Below, piece by piece: positions 1 through 7,876 of a DNA stretch of 64,000 nt. A program made the translations under genes and the position numbers. The first letter of the stretch is position 1. Each line of letters begins with the position of its first letter. Below the pieces are notes generated by a model. It was given only the letters and a program-made list of their open reading frames with translations. It was not told the DNA's origin and ran no database searches. Source of the DNA: Chloroflexota bacterium (GTDB taxonomy: Bacteria; Chloroflexota; Anaerolineae; Aggregatilineales; Phototrophicaceae). Location of the stretch: assembly GCA_026708115.1 (NCBI GenBank), contig JAPOVL010000015.1, forward strand, positions 1 to 64,000, written 5' to 3'.

Positions 1-2
1 CA

Positions 3-2825
3 GCGACAAGCGTGGAGCTTGATATCCGCGCCAGTCGTACGGCCTTGGTGAAGCGAACGGCGACGGCAACCGCCACGTCTACCGCGACGGATATTCCGAG
101 CCCGACGGCGACTGACAGGATCGCGAAGACAGCGACAAGCGTGGAGCTTGATATCCGCGCCAGCCGAACGGCTCTGGTGAAGCGAACGGCGACCGCAACT
201 GCAACCGCTACGCCAACAACGGCGGATGTTCCGAGCCCGACGGCGACTGACGAGATCGCGGAGACAGCGACAAGCGAAGAGCGCTCTATCCGCGCCAGTC
301 GCACGGCTCTGGTGAAGCGAACGGCGACGGCAACCGCCACGTCTACCGCGACGGATATTCCCAGTCCGACGGCGACTGACAGGATCGTGGAGACAGCGAC
401 AAGCGAAGAGCGTGCCATCCGCGCCAGTCGTACGGCCTTGGTGAAGCGGATGGCGACGGCAACTGAAACCGCTGCGCCAACAGCGACGGATGTGCCAAGC
501 TCAACGGCGACTGACAGGATCACGGAGACAGATGCTAGCGTTCAGCGTGATATCCGCGCCAGTCGCACGGCTCTGGTGAAGCGGACGGCAACGGCCACAT
601 CTACCGCGACGGATGTGCCAAGTCACACGGCGACTGACGAGATCGTGGAGACAGCGACAAGTGCAGAACGCGACATCCGCGCTAGCCAAACGGCTCTCGT
701 GAAGCGGACGGCGACGGCGACTGCAACCGCCACTGCTACCGAGACGGATGTTGCAAGCCCGACGGCGACTGACGGGATCGCGGAGACAGCGACAAGCGAA
801 GAGCGCGCTATCCGCGCCAGTCGCACGGCTCTGGTGAAGCGGACGGCAACGGCCACATCTACCGCGACGGATGTGCCAAGTCACACGGCGACTGACGAGA
901 TCGTGGAGACAGCGACAAGTGCAGAACGCGACATCCGCGCTAGCCAAACGGCTCTCGTGAAGCGGACGGCGACGGCGACTGCAACCGCCACTGCTACCGA
1001 GACGGATGTTGCAAGCCCGACGGCGACTGACGGGATCGCGGAGACAGCGACAAGCGAAGAGCGCGCTATCCGCGCCAGTCGCACGGCTCTGGTGAAGCGG
1101 ACGGCAACGGCCACATCTACCGCGACGGATGTGCCAAGTCACACGGCGACTGACGAGATCGCGGAGCCAGCGACAAGCGTGGTGCGTGCTATCCGCGCCA
1201 GCCGCACGGCTCCTGTGGAGCGGACGGCGACCGCAACTGCAACCGCTACGCCAGCAACGGCGGATGTTCCGAGCCCGACGGCGACTGACGAGATCGCGGA
1301 GACAGCGACAAGTGTAGCGCTTGCTGTCCGCGCCAGCCGCACGGCTCTGGTGAAGCGGACGGCGACCGCAACTGCAACCGCTACGCCAGCAACGGCGGAT
1401 GTTCCGAGCCCGACGGCGACTGACGAGATCGCGGAGACAGCGACAAGTGTAGCGCTTGCTGTCCGCGCCAGCCGCACGGCTCTCGTGAAGCGAACGGCAA
1501 CTGCAACGGTCACCTCGACCGCGGCGGATGTTCCGAGCCCGGCGGCGACTGACGAGATCGTGGAGACAGTGATAAGCGTGGAGCGTGCTGTCCGCGCCAG
1601 CCGCACGGCTCTGGTGAAGCGAACGGCGACAGCAACGGCCACCGCCACGTCTACCGCGACGGATATTCCAAGCCTGACGGCAACCGCTACGCCAAGAACG
1701 ACGGATGTGCCAAGCGCGACGGCGACTGATAGAATCGCGGAGCCAGCGACAAGCGAAGAGCGTGCCATCCGCGCCAGCCGCACGGCTCACGTGAAGCGGA
1801 CGGCGACGGCAACCGCTACGCCAACGGCTTCGGATGTTTCGGGCCCGACTGCAACTGCAACCACCACTTCTACCGCGACAGATGTTCCAAGCCCGACGGC
1901 GACTGACGAGATCGCAGAGACAGTAACGACCACTCGGCCAGAGATAACAACAAGTCCTGATGTGATGGTAGCGACTGCAACCTCTGAAACCGAAACCGGA
2001 GCCCTGGCGATAGCTACGAAAGTTTTGCCTGTGAGCCGGGCGCTGACGCCGACGGCAGATGAACGCTCAACTAAATCCGCACGGGCGACGAGGACCGCTT
2101 CGGCAGACAATACGGAAAGGGCGTCACAGACCGACACGGCTGCCGATCCCGTGTATCAATCCACCGCTACACCTACGGTTCAAGCCAGCGCCGATGCTTC
2201 AATGCTACCATTGGTCTATTCTAGATTGGTGCCAACGCCCACTGCACTTGGATACGTCCCAACTGCGCAGTTCGAATCCTGCGAGGTAGCAATTGATTGG
2301 AAGCCGTACCAGGTTGCTGCAGGCGACAATCTGCTTGCCATTGCAGAAAGCATAGGCACAAGCATTGTCGAGATTCAGAAAGGCAATTGCTTTGAACCGA
2401 TTCGCGGTGTACTGGCAGGGGAGACCCTGTTGTTACCGACAATACCAAGCTTGCCGCCAGCAACAACTGTACCGGTATTGCCGGATACCTCGGTTCCACC
2501 AAAAATAATCGGTTGTGAATCGGAATCATCCCGAATCGTTTCGCCGGTTGTCTTGCAAGAGATACGCGGGATAATCGAGGTCATTGGCTCGGTCAACTTG
2601 CCAGAAGATTCGGGGTTCCGGCTTGACGTCCGGCCCGCTTGGTCGGACAAATACGCTCAGTACATTGAGGGATTCAATTCCGTTACAAATGATGTTATTG
2701 GTTTGATAAACAGCGAAGTATTCGGTATTGGATTGCACAGACTGCGTTTGAGCATCGTGGATGAACTGGGCACGATGCCGGAAGACGCAATTTGCGACAT
2801 ACCGGTCGTTTTTGTGGCGCCTTGA
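3..2825 (+). CDS. Repeat-rich secreted LysM protein, 5' end cut by window edge
   Basis: The reading frame is open to the left edge, so the N-terminus and any signal peptide are missing. Most of the visible protein is a 43-residue (129-bp) repeat built around an RASRTALVKR core, followed by Thr/Ala runs and PSPTATD; I count 14 copies of the core. After a degenerate Thr-rich stretch comes one LysM domain (YQVAAGDNLLAIAES, about residues 745-795 of the visible part) and then an all-beta-looking C-terminal domain with no clear family. LysM domains bind peptidoglycan or related glycans, and Thr/Ala/Pro linkers of this kind are common in Chloroflexota surface proteins and are often glycosylated. 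I infer a cell-wall-attached spacer protein. The next gene, an LCP protein, fits a cell-envelope context. The exact function is unknown. Confidence 0.75.
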   Translation, partial: ATSVELDIRASRTALVKRTATATATSTATDIPSPTATDRIAKTATSVELDIRASRTALVKRTATATATATPTTADVPSPTATDEIAETATSEERSIRASRTALVKRTATATATSTATDIPSPTATDRIVETATSEERAIRASRTALVKRMATATETAAPTATDVPSSTATDRITETDASVQRDIRASRTALVKRTATATSTATDVPSHTATDEIVETATSAERDIRASQTALVKRTATATATATATETDVASPTATDGIAETATSEERAIRASRTALVKRTATATSTATDVPSHTATDEIVETATSAERDIRASQTALVKRTATATATATATETDVASPTATDGIAETATSEERAIRASRTALVKRTATATSTATDVPSHTATDEIAEPATSVVRAIRASRTAPVERTATATATATPATADVPSPTATDEIAETATSVALAVRASRTALVKRTATATATATPATADVPSPTATDEIAETATSVALAVRASRTALVKRTATATVTSTAADVPSPAATDEIVETVISVERAVRASRTALVKRTATATATATSTATDIPSLTATATPRTTDVPSATATDRIAEPATSEERAIRASRTAHVKRTATATATPTASDVSGPTATATTTSTATDVPSPTATDEIAETVTTTRPEITTSPDVMVATATSETETGALAIATKVLPVSRALTPTADERSTKSARATRTASADNTERASQTDTAADPVYQSTATPTVQASADASMLPLVYSRLVPTPTALGYVPTAQFESCEVAIDWKPYQVAAGDNLLAIAESIGTSIVEIQKGNCFEPIRGVLAGETLLLPTIPSLPPATTVPVLPDTSVPPKIIGCESESSRIVSPVVLQEIRGIIEVIGSVNLPEDSGFRLDVRPAWSDKYAQYIEGFNSVTNDVIGLINSEVFGIGLHRLRLSIVDELGTMPEDAICDIPVVFVAP
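551..1160 (+). repeat. Perfect tandem duplication, 258-bp period, inside the repeat gene
   Basis: Positions 551-902 and 809-1160 read identically, giving about 2.4 copies of a 258-bp unit (two 43-codon repeats). Flanking 129-bp units have many synonymous differences, so this block was copied recently. Another exact 129-bp-period copy, encoding VALAVRASRTALVKR twice, lies around 1250-1500. Confidence 0.95.
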
Positions 2826-2898
2826 TCACATACTTCGTCGATGCAAGTGAATTCTGGAATCGCGCTCGCATACCTTCTTTCAACGCAATGGAGTCATC

Positions 2899-4482
2899 AT
2901 GCGCACTCTTAGAACAATGTTGCGATTATCGCTCAAGCTCGGTGTCTATCTGACCGTGACGCTTCTGCTTCTGGCGACTCTTTGGACGGCGACGCAAGTA
3001 CTAAGTCTCTGGGGCGACCAACGACAATACAGCGCGACTAGTAAGGCCCGCCAGCAGAGCTATCGGGCGACTGGTACGGCGCTGGCAAGGGAAGCATCCG
3101 GTGCCAGCCTGCGCGACGAATCGCAGATTGTACTGATGCAACAGGTATTCGTGACCAGTACCCCGAGTCCACAGACGCCTTCACCCAGAGCGACTCCGAC
3201 TGCGGTACTCGGTACGCCCGAACCCGTAGATCTGCCGCGACTATTCCTTCCCCCCGATCCAAGAGCGGGGCTCGAGCTTTCCGGCACCGCCGTGCCCACA
3301 CGCGTCCCCTTCATTCCCCGCGATTACGAGTTGATCAATGTCATACTTTTGGGCGGCGACGACGAATTGACGGAAGATCGGTCCGTGCGGACTGATACCA
3401 TGATCATCGTGTCGTTGAACACCGAAACCGGTACAGTTTCCATGATAAATCTGCCTCGTGATCTTTTCGTTTACATTCCCAGCGGAAAGATGGGTCGGCT
3501 CAACACAGCCTTCGGCATCGGCAAAAACATCGGCTGGGAACCCGGCGGCGGATTCGGTCTCTTGCGACAGACCATCTTTTACAATTTTGGGATCAATGTG
3601 CACTACTATGCGCGAGTCAATTTTTCCGGCTTCAAGTCCATCATTGATCGTCTAGGCGGCGTAGACATCGCGGTCGATTGCACGTACCGGGACTTATATC
3701 CGGTCACGCGGACGGAAACTGGCGTTGCCGAAGGCAGCGCCTACGACTGGCGGACATTGGATGTCGGTTATTATACATTCGACGGCTTTGACGCCTTGTG
3801 GTATGCGCGCACCCGTCGCTATACGGACGATCTGGACCGGGGGCGCCGCCAACAGTTGCTGCTTCGCGCAATGTGGCGCAAAGCGCGCAGCAACGGGTTG
3901 ATAAGCACAGTGCCAGCGATCTGGGGCGAGTTGGAAGAGGTAATCGATACCAACTTGCCGTTTAACGCCATGCTGAGCCTGCTGCCACATTTGCTTGAGC
4001 TTGATCTTGACCGCATTCAAAACTTCACCTTTCGGCGCATATACCATACTCAGAACTGGCGGACACCTAGCGGGGATTCTGTCCTCTTGCCGATTTATGA
4101 AACTGTCATGCAGCTTATGCGAGACTTCTATACGCCGCCATCGGCAAATCAAGTCGGTTTGTCGGGTCCTTCTATCGCTGTTTACAACGGCTCCGGCAAC
4201 GAAAACTGGGATCTGGTCGCGAGTGAACGATTGCGCTGGGACGGTTACAATGCGGTGGCGCTTGGGCCCTTGGCAGAGCGAGAAACTGTGGAATCGAGCA
4301 AGCTGATAGACTATGTAGCCGCGAGCAAGGGAAGTTTGGTACCGGGTATCACCAAGGCCTTAAACATGAATCGGAAGCAGGTTGAGGCCCAAGCCGACCC
4401 AGCGCGCGAATATGATTATGAGGTCATAGTCGGTCAAGATTATGACTCGTGCACATACGGCGTTTTGCCGATTGATGACTAG
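2899..4482 (+). CDS. LytR-CpsA-Psr (LCP) family protein with LytR_C domain
   Basis: LCP proteins transfer polyprenyl-linked glycopolymers onto peptidoglycan or cell-wall glycans at the outer face of the membrane. The 527-residue product has one N-terminal membrane segment (about residues 10-32), a Thr/Pro-rich stalk to about 145, then the LCP domain beginning NVILLGGDD, with the conserved arginines in RTDTMIIVSLN and NLPRDLFVYIP and later YARTRRYTDDLDRGRRQQ. A C-terminal LytR_C-like domain starts near IAVYNGSGN (about residue 430). A GGAG ribosome site precedes the ATG. It follows the LysM repeat protein on the same strand. The glycopolymer it handles cannot be read from the sequence. Confidence 0.93.
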   Translation: MRTLRTMLRLSLKLGVYLTVTLLLLATLWTATQVLSLWGDQRQYSATSKARQQSYRATGTALAREASGASLRDESQIVLMQQVFVTSTPSPQTPSPRATPTAVLGTPEPVDLPRLFLPPDPRAGLELSGTAVPTRVPFIPRDYELINVILLGGDDELTEDRSVRTDTMIIVSLNTETGTVSMINLPRDLFVYIPSGKMGRLNTAFGIGKNIGWEPGGGFGLLRQTIFYNFGINVHYYARVNFSGFKSIIDRLGGVDIAVDCTYRDLYPVTRTETGVAEGSAYDWRTLDVGYYTFDGFDALWYARTRRYTDDLDRGRRQQLLLRAMWRKARSNGLISTVPAIWGELEEVIDTNLPFNAMLSLLPHLLELDLDRIQNFTFRRIYHTQNWRTPSGDSVLLPIYETVMQLMRDFYTPPSANQVGLSGPSIAVYNGSGNENWDLVASERLRWDGYNAVALGPLAERETVESSKLIDYVAASKGSLVPGITKALNMNRKQVEAQADPAREYDYEVIVGQDYDSCTYGVLPIDD

Positions 4483-4554
4483 CAATCCGCCGGGCGTCCA
4501 CAAGCGATTGCGGGCTAGCAGTTTCTCAGATCTGTGTTATCATAAGGCTATGTT

Positions 4555-4632
4555 CGGGGTATGGCGCAGTCCGGCTAGCGCGCTTGCATGGGGTGTAAGA
4601 GGTCCCCGGTTCGAATCCGGGTACCCCGACCA
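4555..4632 (+). tRNA. tRNA-Pro(GGG), CCA encoded
   Basis: Full cloverleaf: acceptor CGGGGTA/TACCCCG, anticodon stem CTTGC/GTAAG with loop ATGGGGT (anticodon GGG, G37 as usual for proline), T arm GGTTCGAATCC, discriminator A and genomic CCA at 4630-4632. Confidence 0.97.
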
Positions 4633-4641
4633 GACTATGAC

Positions 4642-4670
4642 AGGCTCACTCTAAGCGGTGAGCCTTTTTC
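4642..4670 (+). terminator. Rho-independent terminator after tRNA-Pro
   Basis: Stem AGGCTCAC / GTGAGCCT (8 bp) with an 8-nt loop, followed by TTTTC, ten bases after the tRNA CCA. Confidence 0.85.
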
Positions 4671-4687
4671 TTGGAAGGTGTACGATT

Positions 4688-5743
4688 GTGAGCGAAGTTG
4701 AAATCAAGCTAACGAGCTTGGCCACTTGCGCCGGTTGAGCTTCCAAGCTCAACCCGGGCGATCTGGCGCAAGTCTTGCAGCCATTAAGTGACAACTTTAA
4801 GTCCGAAGAATTTCCGCAGGTGCTGGTGGGCTTGTCCGAGCCAGATGATGCGGCGGTTTATCGATTGGATGGCGACCGCGCGATCATAAGCACAACGGAT
4901 TTCTTCCCACCTGTTGTAGATACTCCGTACGAATTTGGCGCGATCGCCGCGGCGAATGCCCTCAGCGATGTTTACGCGATGGGCGGCAAACCATTGCTCG
5001 CAATTAACCTGGTAGCTTATCCGGACGATCTCGGGCTCGATATCCTCCAAGAGATTCTACGGGGTGGGGCAGAAAAGGTGCGAGAGTCCGGCGCAGTCAT
5101 TGCAGGTGGGCACTCAATAAGCGACGATGAGCCAAAATACGGTTTGTCGGTGACCGGCGAGGTCTCGGTGTCGAATTTCATTCGCAAAGCCGGCGCGCGA
5201 CCGGGCGACAAACTTGTTCTGAGCAAGCCCCTTGGCACGGGTGTTATTACGACCGCGTTGAAGCGCGGGCTGGCGTCATCGGCGCATATCGAGAGCGCTG
5301 TCAACGTAATGTCTCGGCTCAATCGCAGCGCAGCAGAATGCGCGCAACTGCATGGCGTAGGTGCGATGACAGACATTACGGGATTCGGCCTGGCCGGGCA
5401 TGGGCATGAATTGGCTCGCTCTAGCGGGGTGGATCTACGCCTGAACTTCGAAGCGCTTGTTTGGCTGCCAGGGACACTTGCATATGCCAGCCGCGGCATA
5501 TTCCCAGGTGGAATGGAACGCAATCATGAATATTTTTCGCGCTGGGTGTCCGTTTGGGACGGCGCCGGCGTCAATAGCGAGGCGCTGCTATTCGATCCGC
5601 AGACATCAGGGGGATTATTGATGTCAGTGGCGGCGGAAAGCGCAGCGGACTTGCTTGAAGATTTGCGCCAGTACGGCGACGACGCGGCTATCATCGGAGA
5701 CGTAATTGACGGCACGGGCAACTTAATCGTGTACGGCGCCTAA
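4688..5743 (+). CDS. selD: Selenide, water dikinase with in-frame UGA (selenocysteine)
   Basis: SelD makes selenophosphate from selenide and ATP for selenocysteine and selenouridine synthesis. Reading from the GTG at 4688, which has a strong GGAAGGTG ribosome site 7 nt upstream, gives VSEVEIKLTSLATCAG, then TGA (4736-4738), then ASKLNPGDLAQVLQPL, continuing without interruption to TAA. The TGA falls exactly where family members have the catalytic Cys or Sec (Cys17 of E. coli, motif GAGCGCK), and the neighbouring Lys is kept (U-A-S-K). With the Sec codon the protein is 351 residues, normal for SelD. The glycine-rich ATP-binding region (EPDDAAVYRL), ITGFGLAGHGHE and DPQTSGGLL are all present. 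Automated calls would begin downstream of the TGA and lose the active site. The second Cys of the E. coli motif is Ser here. Confidence 0.93.
4724..4773 (+). promoter_or_regulatory. Nested hairpin around the selD UGA (candidate SECIS)
   Basis: An inner perfect inverted repeat, GGTTGAGCTT-CC-AAGCTCAACC (4733-4754), contains the UGA in its 5' arm. An outer perfect arm pair, ACTTGCGCC (4724-4732) and GGCGCAAGT (4765-4773), stacks directly below it with a 10-nt bulge on the 3' side. Bacterial SECIS elements lie at and just after the UGA, so a structure here is expected. The tiny apical loop differs from the E. coli fdhF type, so the functional fold may be an alternative one. Confidence 0.55.
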
Positions 5744-5757
5744 CCTGAGGCCACAAC

Positions 5758-5853
5758 CACAGCCGCTCGGCGGCAGCGAAAAGGTCACAGGAATGTCGCG
5801 CTCACACAAAATAATAAACCTTCTCGTTGCATGAGCAACGCGGTTTATAAAAA
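5758..5853 (+). repeat. Dispersed hairpin repeat, copy A
   Basis: Member of an intergenic repeat family in this window: begins CAGCCGCTCGGCG, contains CGCTCACACAAAATAA, and ends with hairpin CGTTGC-ATGA-GCAACG followed by CGGTTTAT. It lies between the convergent ends of selD and the alpha-oxoamine synthase gene and is followed by an A-run that would be a T-run for the minus-strand transcript. Confidence 0.75.
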
Positions 5854-5877
5854 AGGGGCAAGCGCCGGCTCTTGGGC

Positions 5878-7077
5878 TTATACGGTCTCGCGGGACGGGA
5901 TCAAATCGAGGTTTTTGCCTACTCTCTCGAAGGCAGCCAGAGCGCGATCAAGGTGTCTCTGGCGATGAGTGGCTATGTAGCTCGTCCGCAAAAGGGCTTG
6001 ATTGGGCGGCGTTGCTGGCGGCACGACCGGATTCGTATATACGCCTTCTTCGATCAATGCCATCCAGGTAAGGCCGGTGCGAAATTGCTCGCCAATCTTG
6101 ACGGGGATGATCGGCGTCTGACTGTTGAAAGTATCATACCCGAGCTCGATCAAGCCCTTGCGCATGTATTCGGCGTTCTTCCAAACTTGTTGGACATGCT
6201 CCGGTTCATTTTCAATGATGTCCAGTGCTGCCAGGACCGCCGCCAAGTTCGGGGCGGGTAATGCAGCAGAAAAAATCAGCGATCGGGCATGGTGCTGTAT
6301 ATAATGAATAACGTCGGCTGACCCGGCGATGAATCCCCCGATAGAAGCGAAGCTCTTGCTAAATGTCCCCATGATGAGGTCGACTTGATCGGTTAGGCCA
6401 AAGTGCGCCGCCGTCCCGCGGCCGCCCCCGGCCACGCCAATGCCATGCGCATCGTCCACGAGAATGCGCGCGCCATATCTTTTGCATACATCTATAATTT
6501 GTGGCAAGAGGGCGAAGTCGCCGCCCATGCTATAGACACCATCAACCATGACAATTTTGCCATGTTCGTCCGGTATCCTGCTCAAGACACGTTCGAGGTC
6601 GGCAACGTCATTGTGTTTGAAGCGTTTCATCATGCCGCGCGACATGGAAACCCCGTCAACGACAGAGGCATGCACATCCTTGTCAAGGATCGCCACATCG
6701 TTCTTCCCGATTAAGGCGGAGACAGTCCCAAGGTTTGTCTGGTACCCGGTGGAAAAAACCAGAGCCGCTTCTTTGCCCACAAACTGGGCCAGACGCCGGT
6801 CCGCCTCGAGGTGCAGTTCGAGCGTGCCATTGAGAAATCGCGATCCCGTGACGCTGGTGCCGTAACGCTGTGTCGCTTCAATCGCGGCACTTTGCACGCG
6901 ACTGTCGGTTGTCAGGCCAAGGTAATTGTTGGAGCCCAACATAACGACGTCTTTGTCTTCGAAAGTCGCTGTTGTTCCTTCGGAGTCGCTCAGAGCGCGG
7001 AAGAAGGGGTAAATGCCCATTTCCATAGCTTCTCTGGCGACCGTAAATCCCGCTAACTTGTCGTAAATATCGGCCAC
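5878..7077 (-). CDS. Alpha-oxoamine synthase, serine palmitoyltransferase-like
   Basis: PLP enzyme of the family that condenses an amino acid with an acyl-CoA (serine palmitoyltransferase, KBL, AONS). The closest pattern I recognise is bacterial SPT: GIYPFFRAL near the N-terminus, MLGSNNYLGLT, GSRFLNGTLELH, DKDVHASVVDG, VDDAHGIGVAG and the PLP-lysine motif GTFSKSFASIGGFIAG. The frame is open 49 codons further upstream, but GTG at 7077 has GGGAG at the right spacing and gives 399 residues, the usual family length; the upstream extension has no family features. It converges on selD. If SPT, it would start sphingolipid synthesis from serine and palmitoyl-CoA; a KBL- or AONS-like substrate cannot be excluded. 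Confidence 0.85.
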   Translation of the reverse strand: MADIYDKLAGFTVAREAMEMGIYPFFRALSDSEGTTATFEDKDVVMLGSNNYLGLTTDSRVQSAAIEATQRYGTSVTGSRFLNGTLELHLEADRRLAQFVGKEAALVFSTGYQTNLGTVSALIGKNDVAILDKDVHASVVDGVSMSRGMMKRFKHNDVADLERVLSRIPDEHGKIVMVDGVYSMGGDFALLPQIIDVCKRYGARILVDDAHGIGVAGGGRGTAAHFGLTDQVDLIMGTFSKSFASIGGFIAGSADVIHYIQHHARSLIFSAALPAPNLAAVLAALDIIENEPEHVQQVWKNAEYMRKGLIELGYDTFNSQTPIIPVKIGEQFRTGLTWMALIEEGVYTNPVVPPATPPNQALLRTSYIATHRQRHLDRALAAFERVGKNLDLIPSRETV

Positions 7078-7279
7078 AGTATTCTCCCGGTCTTGTGACA
7101 AAAGCGTGGAAACGAAGGCACGAACGTCTGGGAGCAAGTTCGAACTGTCAAGAGTGTAACAGGGCGACCAGCGATTAACAACATTCAATCGACCAGCGAT
7201 TGACATACTTGTGCAATCCTTCACTTGCGTTTGACCGGCAATTCGTCGTACAATGACAAGCGTTCAGCTAGCGCCTATT

Positions 7280-7372
7280 GCCGCGCGGCGCGTAACCGGC
7301 GAACAGGTCTGTCGAGTTCACGTAGATTAGCAAGCCTTCTCGTGGCGTCAGCGGCGCGGCGTTACATAAACA
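7280..7372 (+). repeat. Dispersed hairpin repeat, copy E (diverged)
   Basis: Matches copy C at GCGGCGCGTAACCG and then AGCAAGCCTTCTCGT with a partly paired CGTGGC-GTCA-GCGGCG stem followed by CGGCGTTACATAAA. It fills the divergent gap between the alpha-oxoamine synthase gene and the small membrane protein. No other gene is seen in 7078-7383. Confidence 0.6.
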
Positions 7373-7383
7373 GGGAGCGAGTT

Positions 7384-7632
7384 ATGTCAAGTCTTACGAT
7401 CCGCCGAGTCGTTGTTTGGGTGATCTCAATGGTATTGGGTCTCCTCGTCGGTTACGGGATCATAACAGTGGGCTTCGATATGCTGCCGCTCTTTAGCGCA
7501 GTGCAAACGCCACAGGGCGTTAGTATTGAAGAATACGGGATGATCTATTATCTCTTCACGTCGATCCCGATCGGTCTTGTTTTCGTCATCTGGTTGGATG
7601 CCTTTATGGGCACACGCATTTTGCCAGACTAA
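7384..7632 (+). CDS. Small two-helix membrane protein, unknown function
   Basis: The 82-residue product has an ATG at 7384 preceded by AGGGAGCG. It begins with a short basic stretch (MSSLTIRRVV), then a hydrophobic helix (about residues 8-28), a short polar loop with PQGVSIEEYG, and a second hydrophobic helix (about 50-70) ending in GTRILPD. No family is recognised. The in-frame extension upstream of the ATG runs through a dispersed repeat and is not likely coding. A terminator follows directly, so it is probably a one-gene unit. Confidence 0.6.
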   Translation: MSSLTIRRVVVWVISMVLGLLVGYGIITVGFDMLPLFSAVQTPQGVSIEEYGMIYYLFTSIPIGLVFVIWLDAFMGTRILPD

Positions 7633-7655
7633 GGGTTCCTGATTTCTCAATGACG

Positions 7656-7685
7656 AAGTCCACTCAACGGTGGGCTTTTTTCTTT
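7656..7685 (+). terminator. Rho-independent terminator
   Basis: Stem AAGTCCAC / GTGGGCTT (8 pairs, one G-T) with a 6-nt loop, followed by a long T-rich run, 24 bases after the small membrane protein. Confidence 0.8.
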
Positions 7686-7727
7686 TCTTTAGCCAGAAGC
7701 CTTTCATCAGCTTTGGCTAAGCCCTGT

Positions 7728-7821
7728 CTAAACAGACCACGTCGCACACGCGACGAGAGCGTTCATCACCTTGTGCTAGCGCGGCAGACTTTTTCGCTTG
7801 TTACGCGTCGAGCAGCTGTCA
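7728..7821 (-). repeat. Dispersed hairpin repeat, copy D
   Basis: On the minus strand it reads CAGCTGCTCGACGCGTAAC, then CCGCGCTAGCACAA, then CTCTCGTCGC-GTGT-GCGACG with a TGGTCTGTTT end, matching copies A, B and C in order. It lies upstream of the HMG-CoA reductase operon. Confidence 0.7.
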
Positions 7822-7836
7822 TTTCGCAAGTTGATA

Positions 7837-7850
7837 GCTATCGCGACAGC
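7837..7850. promoter_or_regulatory. Candidate palindromic operator upstream of HMGR
   Basis: GCTATCGCGACAGC, an imperfect palindrome, lies 26 bp before the HMGR start. The near-identical GCTATCACGATAGC lies at 11442-11455, before the DUF35 pair. Shared placement within one locus is the only evidence for a regulatory role. Confidence 0.3.
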
Positions 7851-7876
7851 GATGATAGATTCTGCGAGGGGCCAAA

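Noticed and set aside
501-1790. Long minus-strand open frames opposite the repeat gene
   Set aside because: They are mirror frames of a GC-rich tandem repeat on the plus strand, lack ribosome sites and encode only Arg/Cys-rich or Ala/Val-rich repeats.
12-1900. CRISPR array
   Set aside because: The repeats are contiguous 129-bp coding units without spacers and hold an open frame.
4736-4738. selD as a pseudogene with a nonsense mutation
   Set aside because: The stop is TGA, lies exactly at the known Sec position, and the frame before it has a proper ribosome site and SelD homology.
4775-5743. selD starting at the TTG after the UGA
   Set aside because: It would remove the catalytic residue and the conserved Lys, and has no ribosome site.
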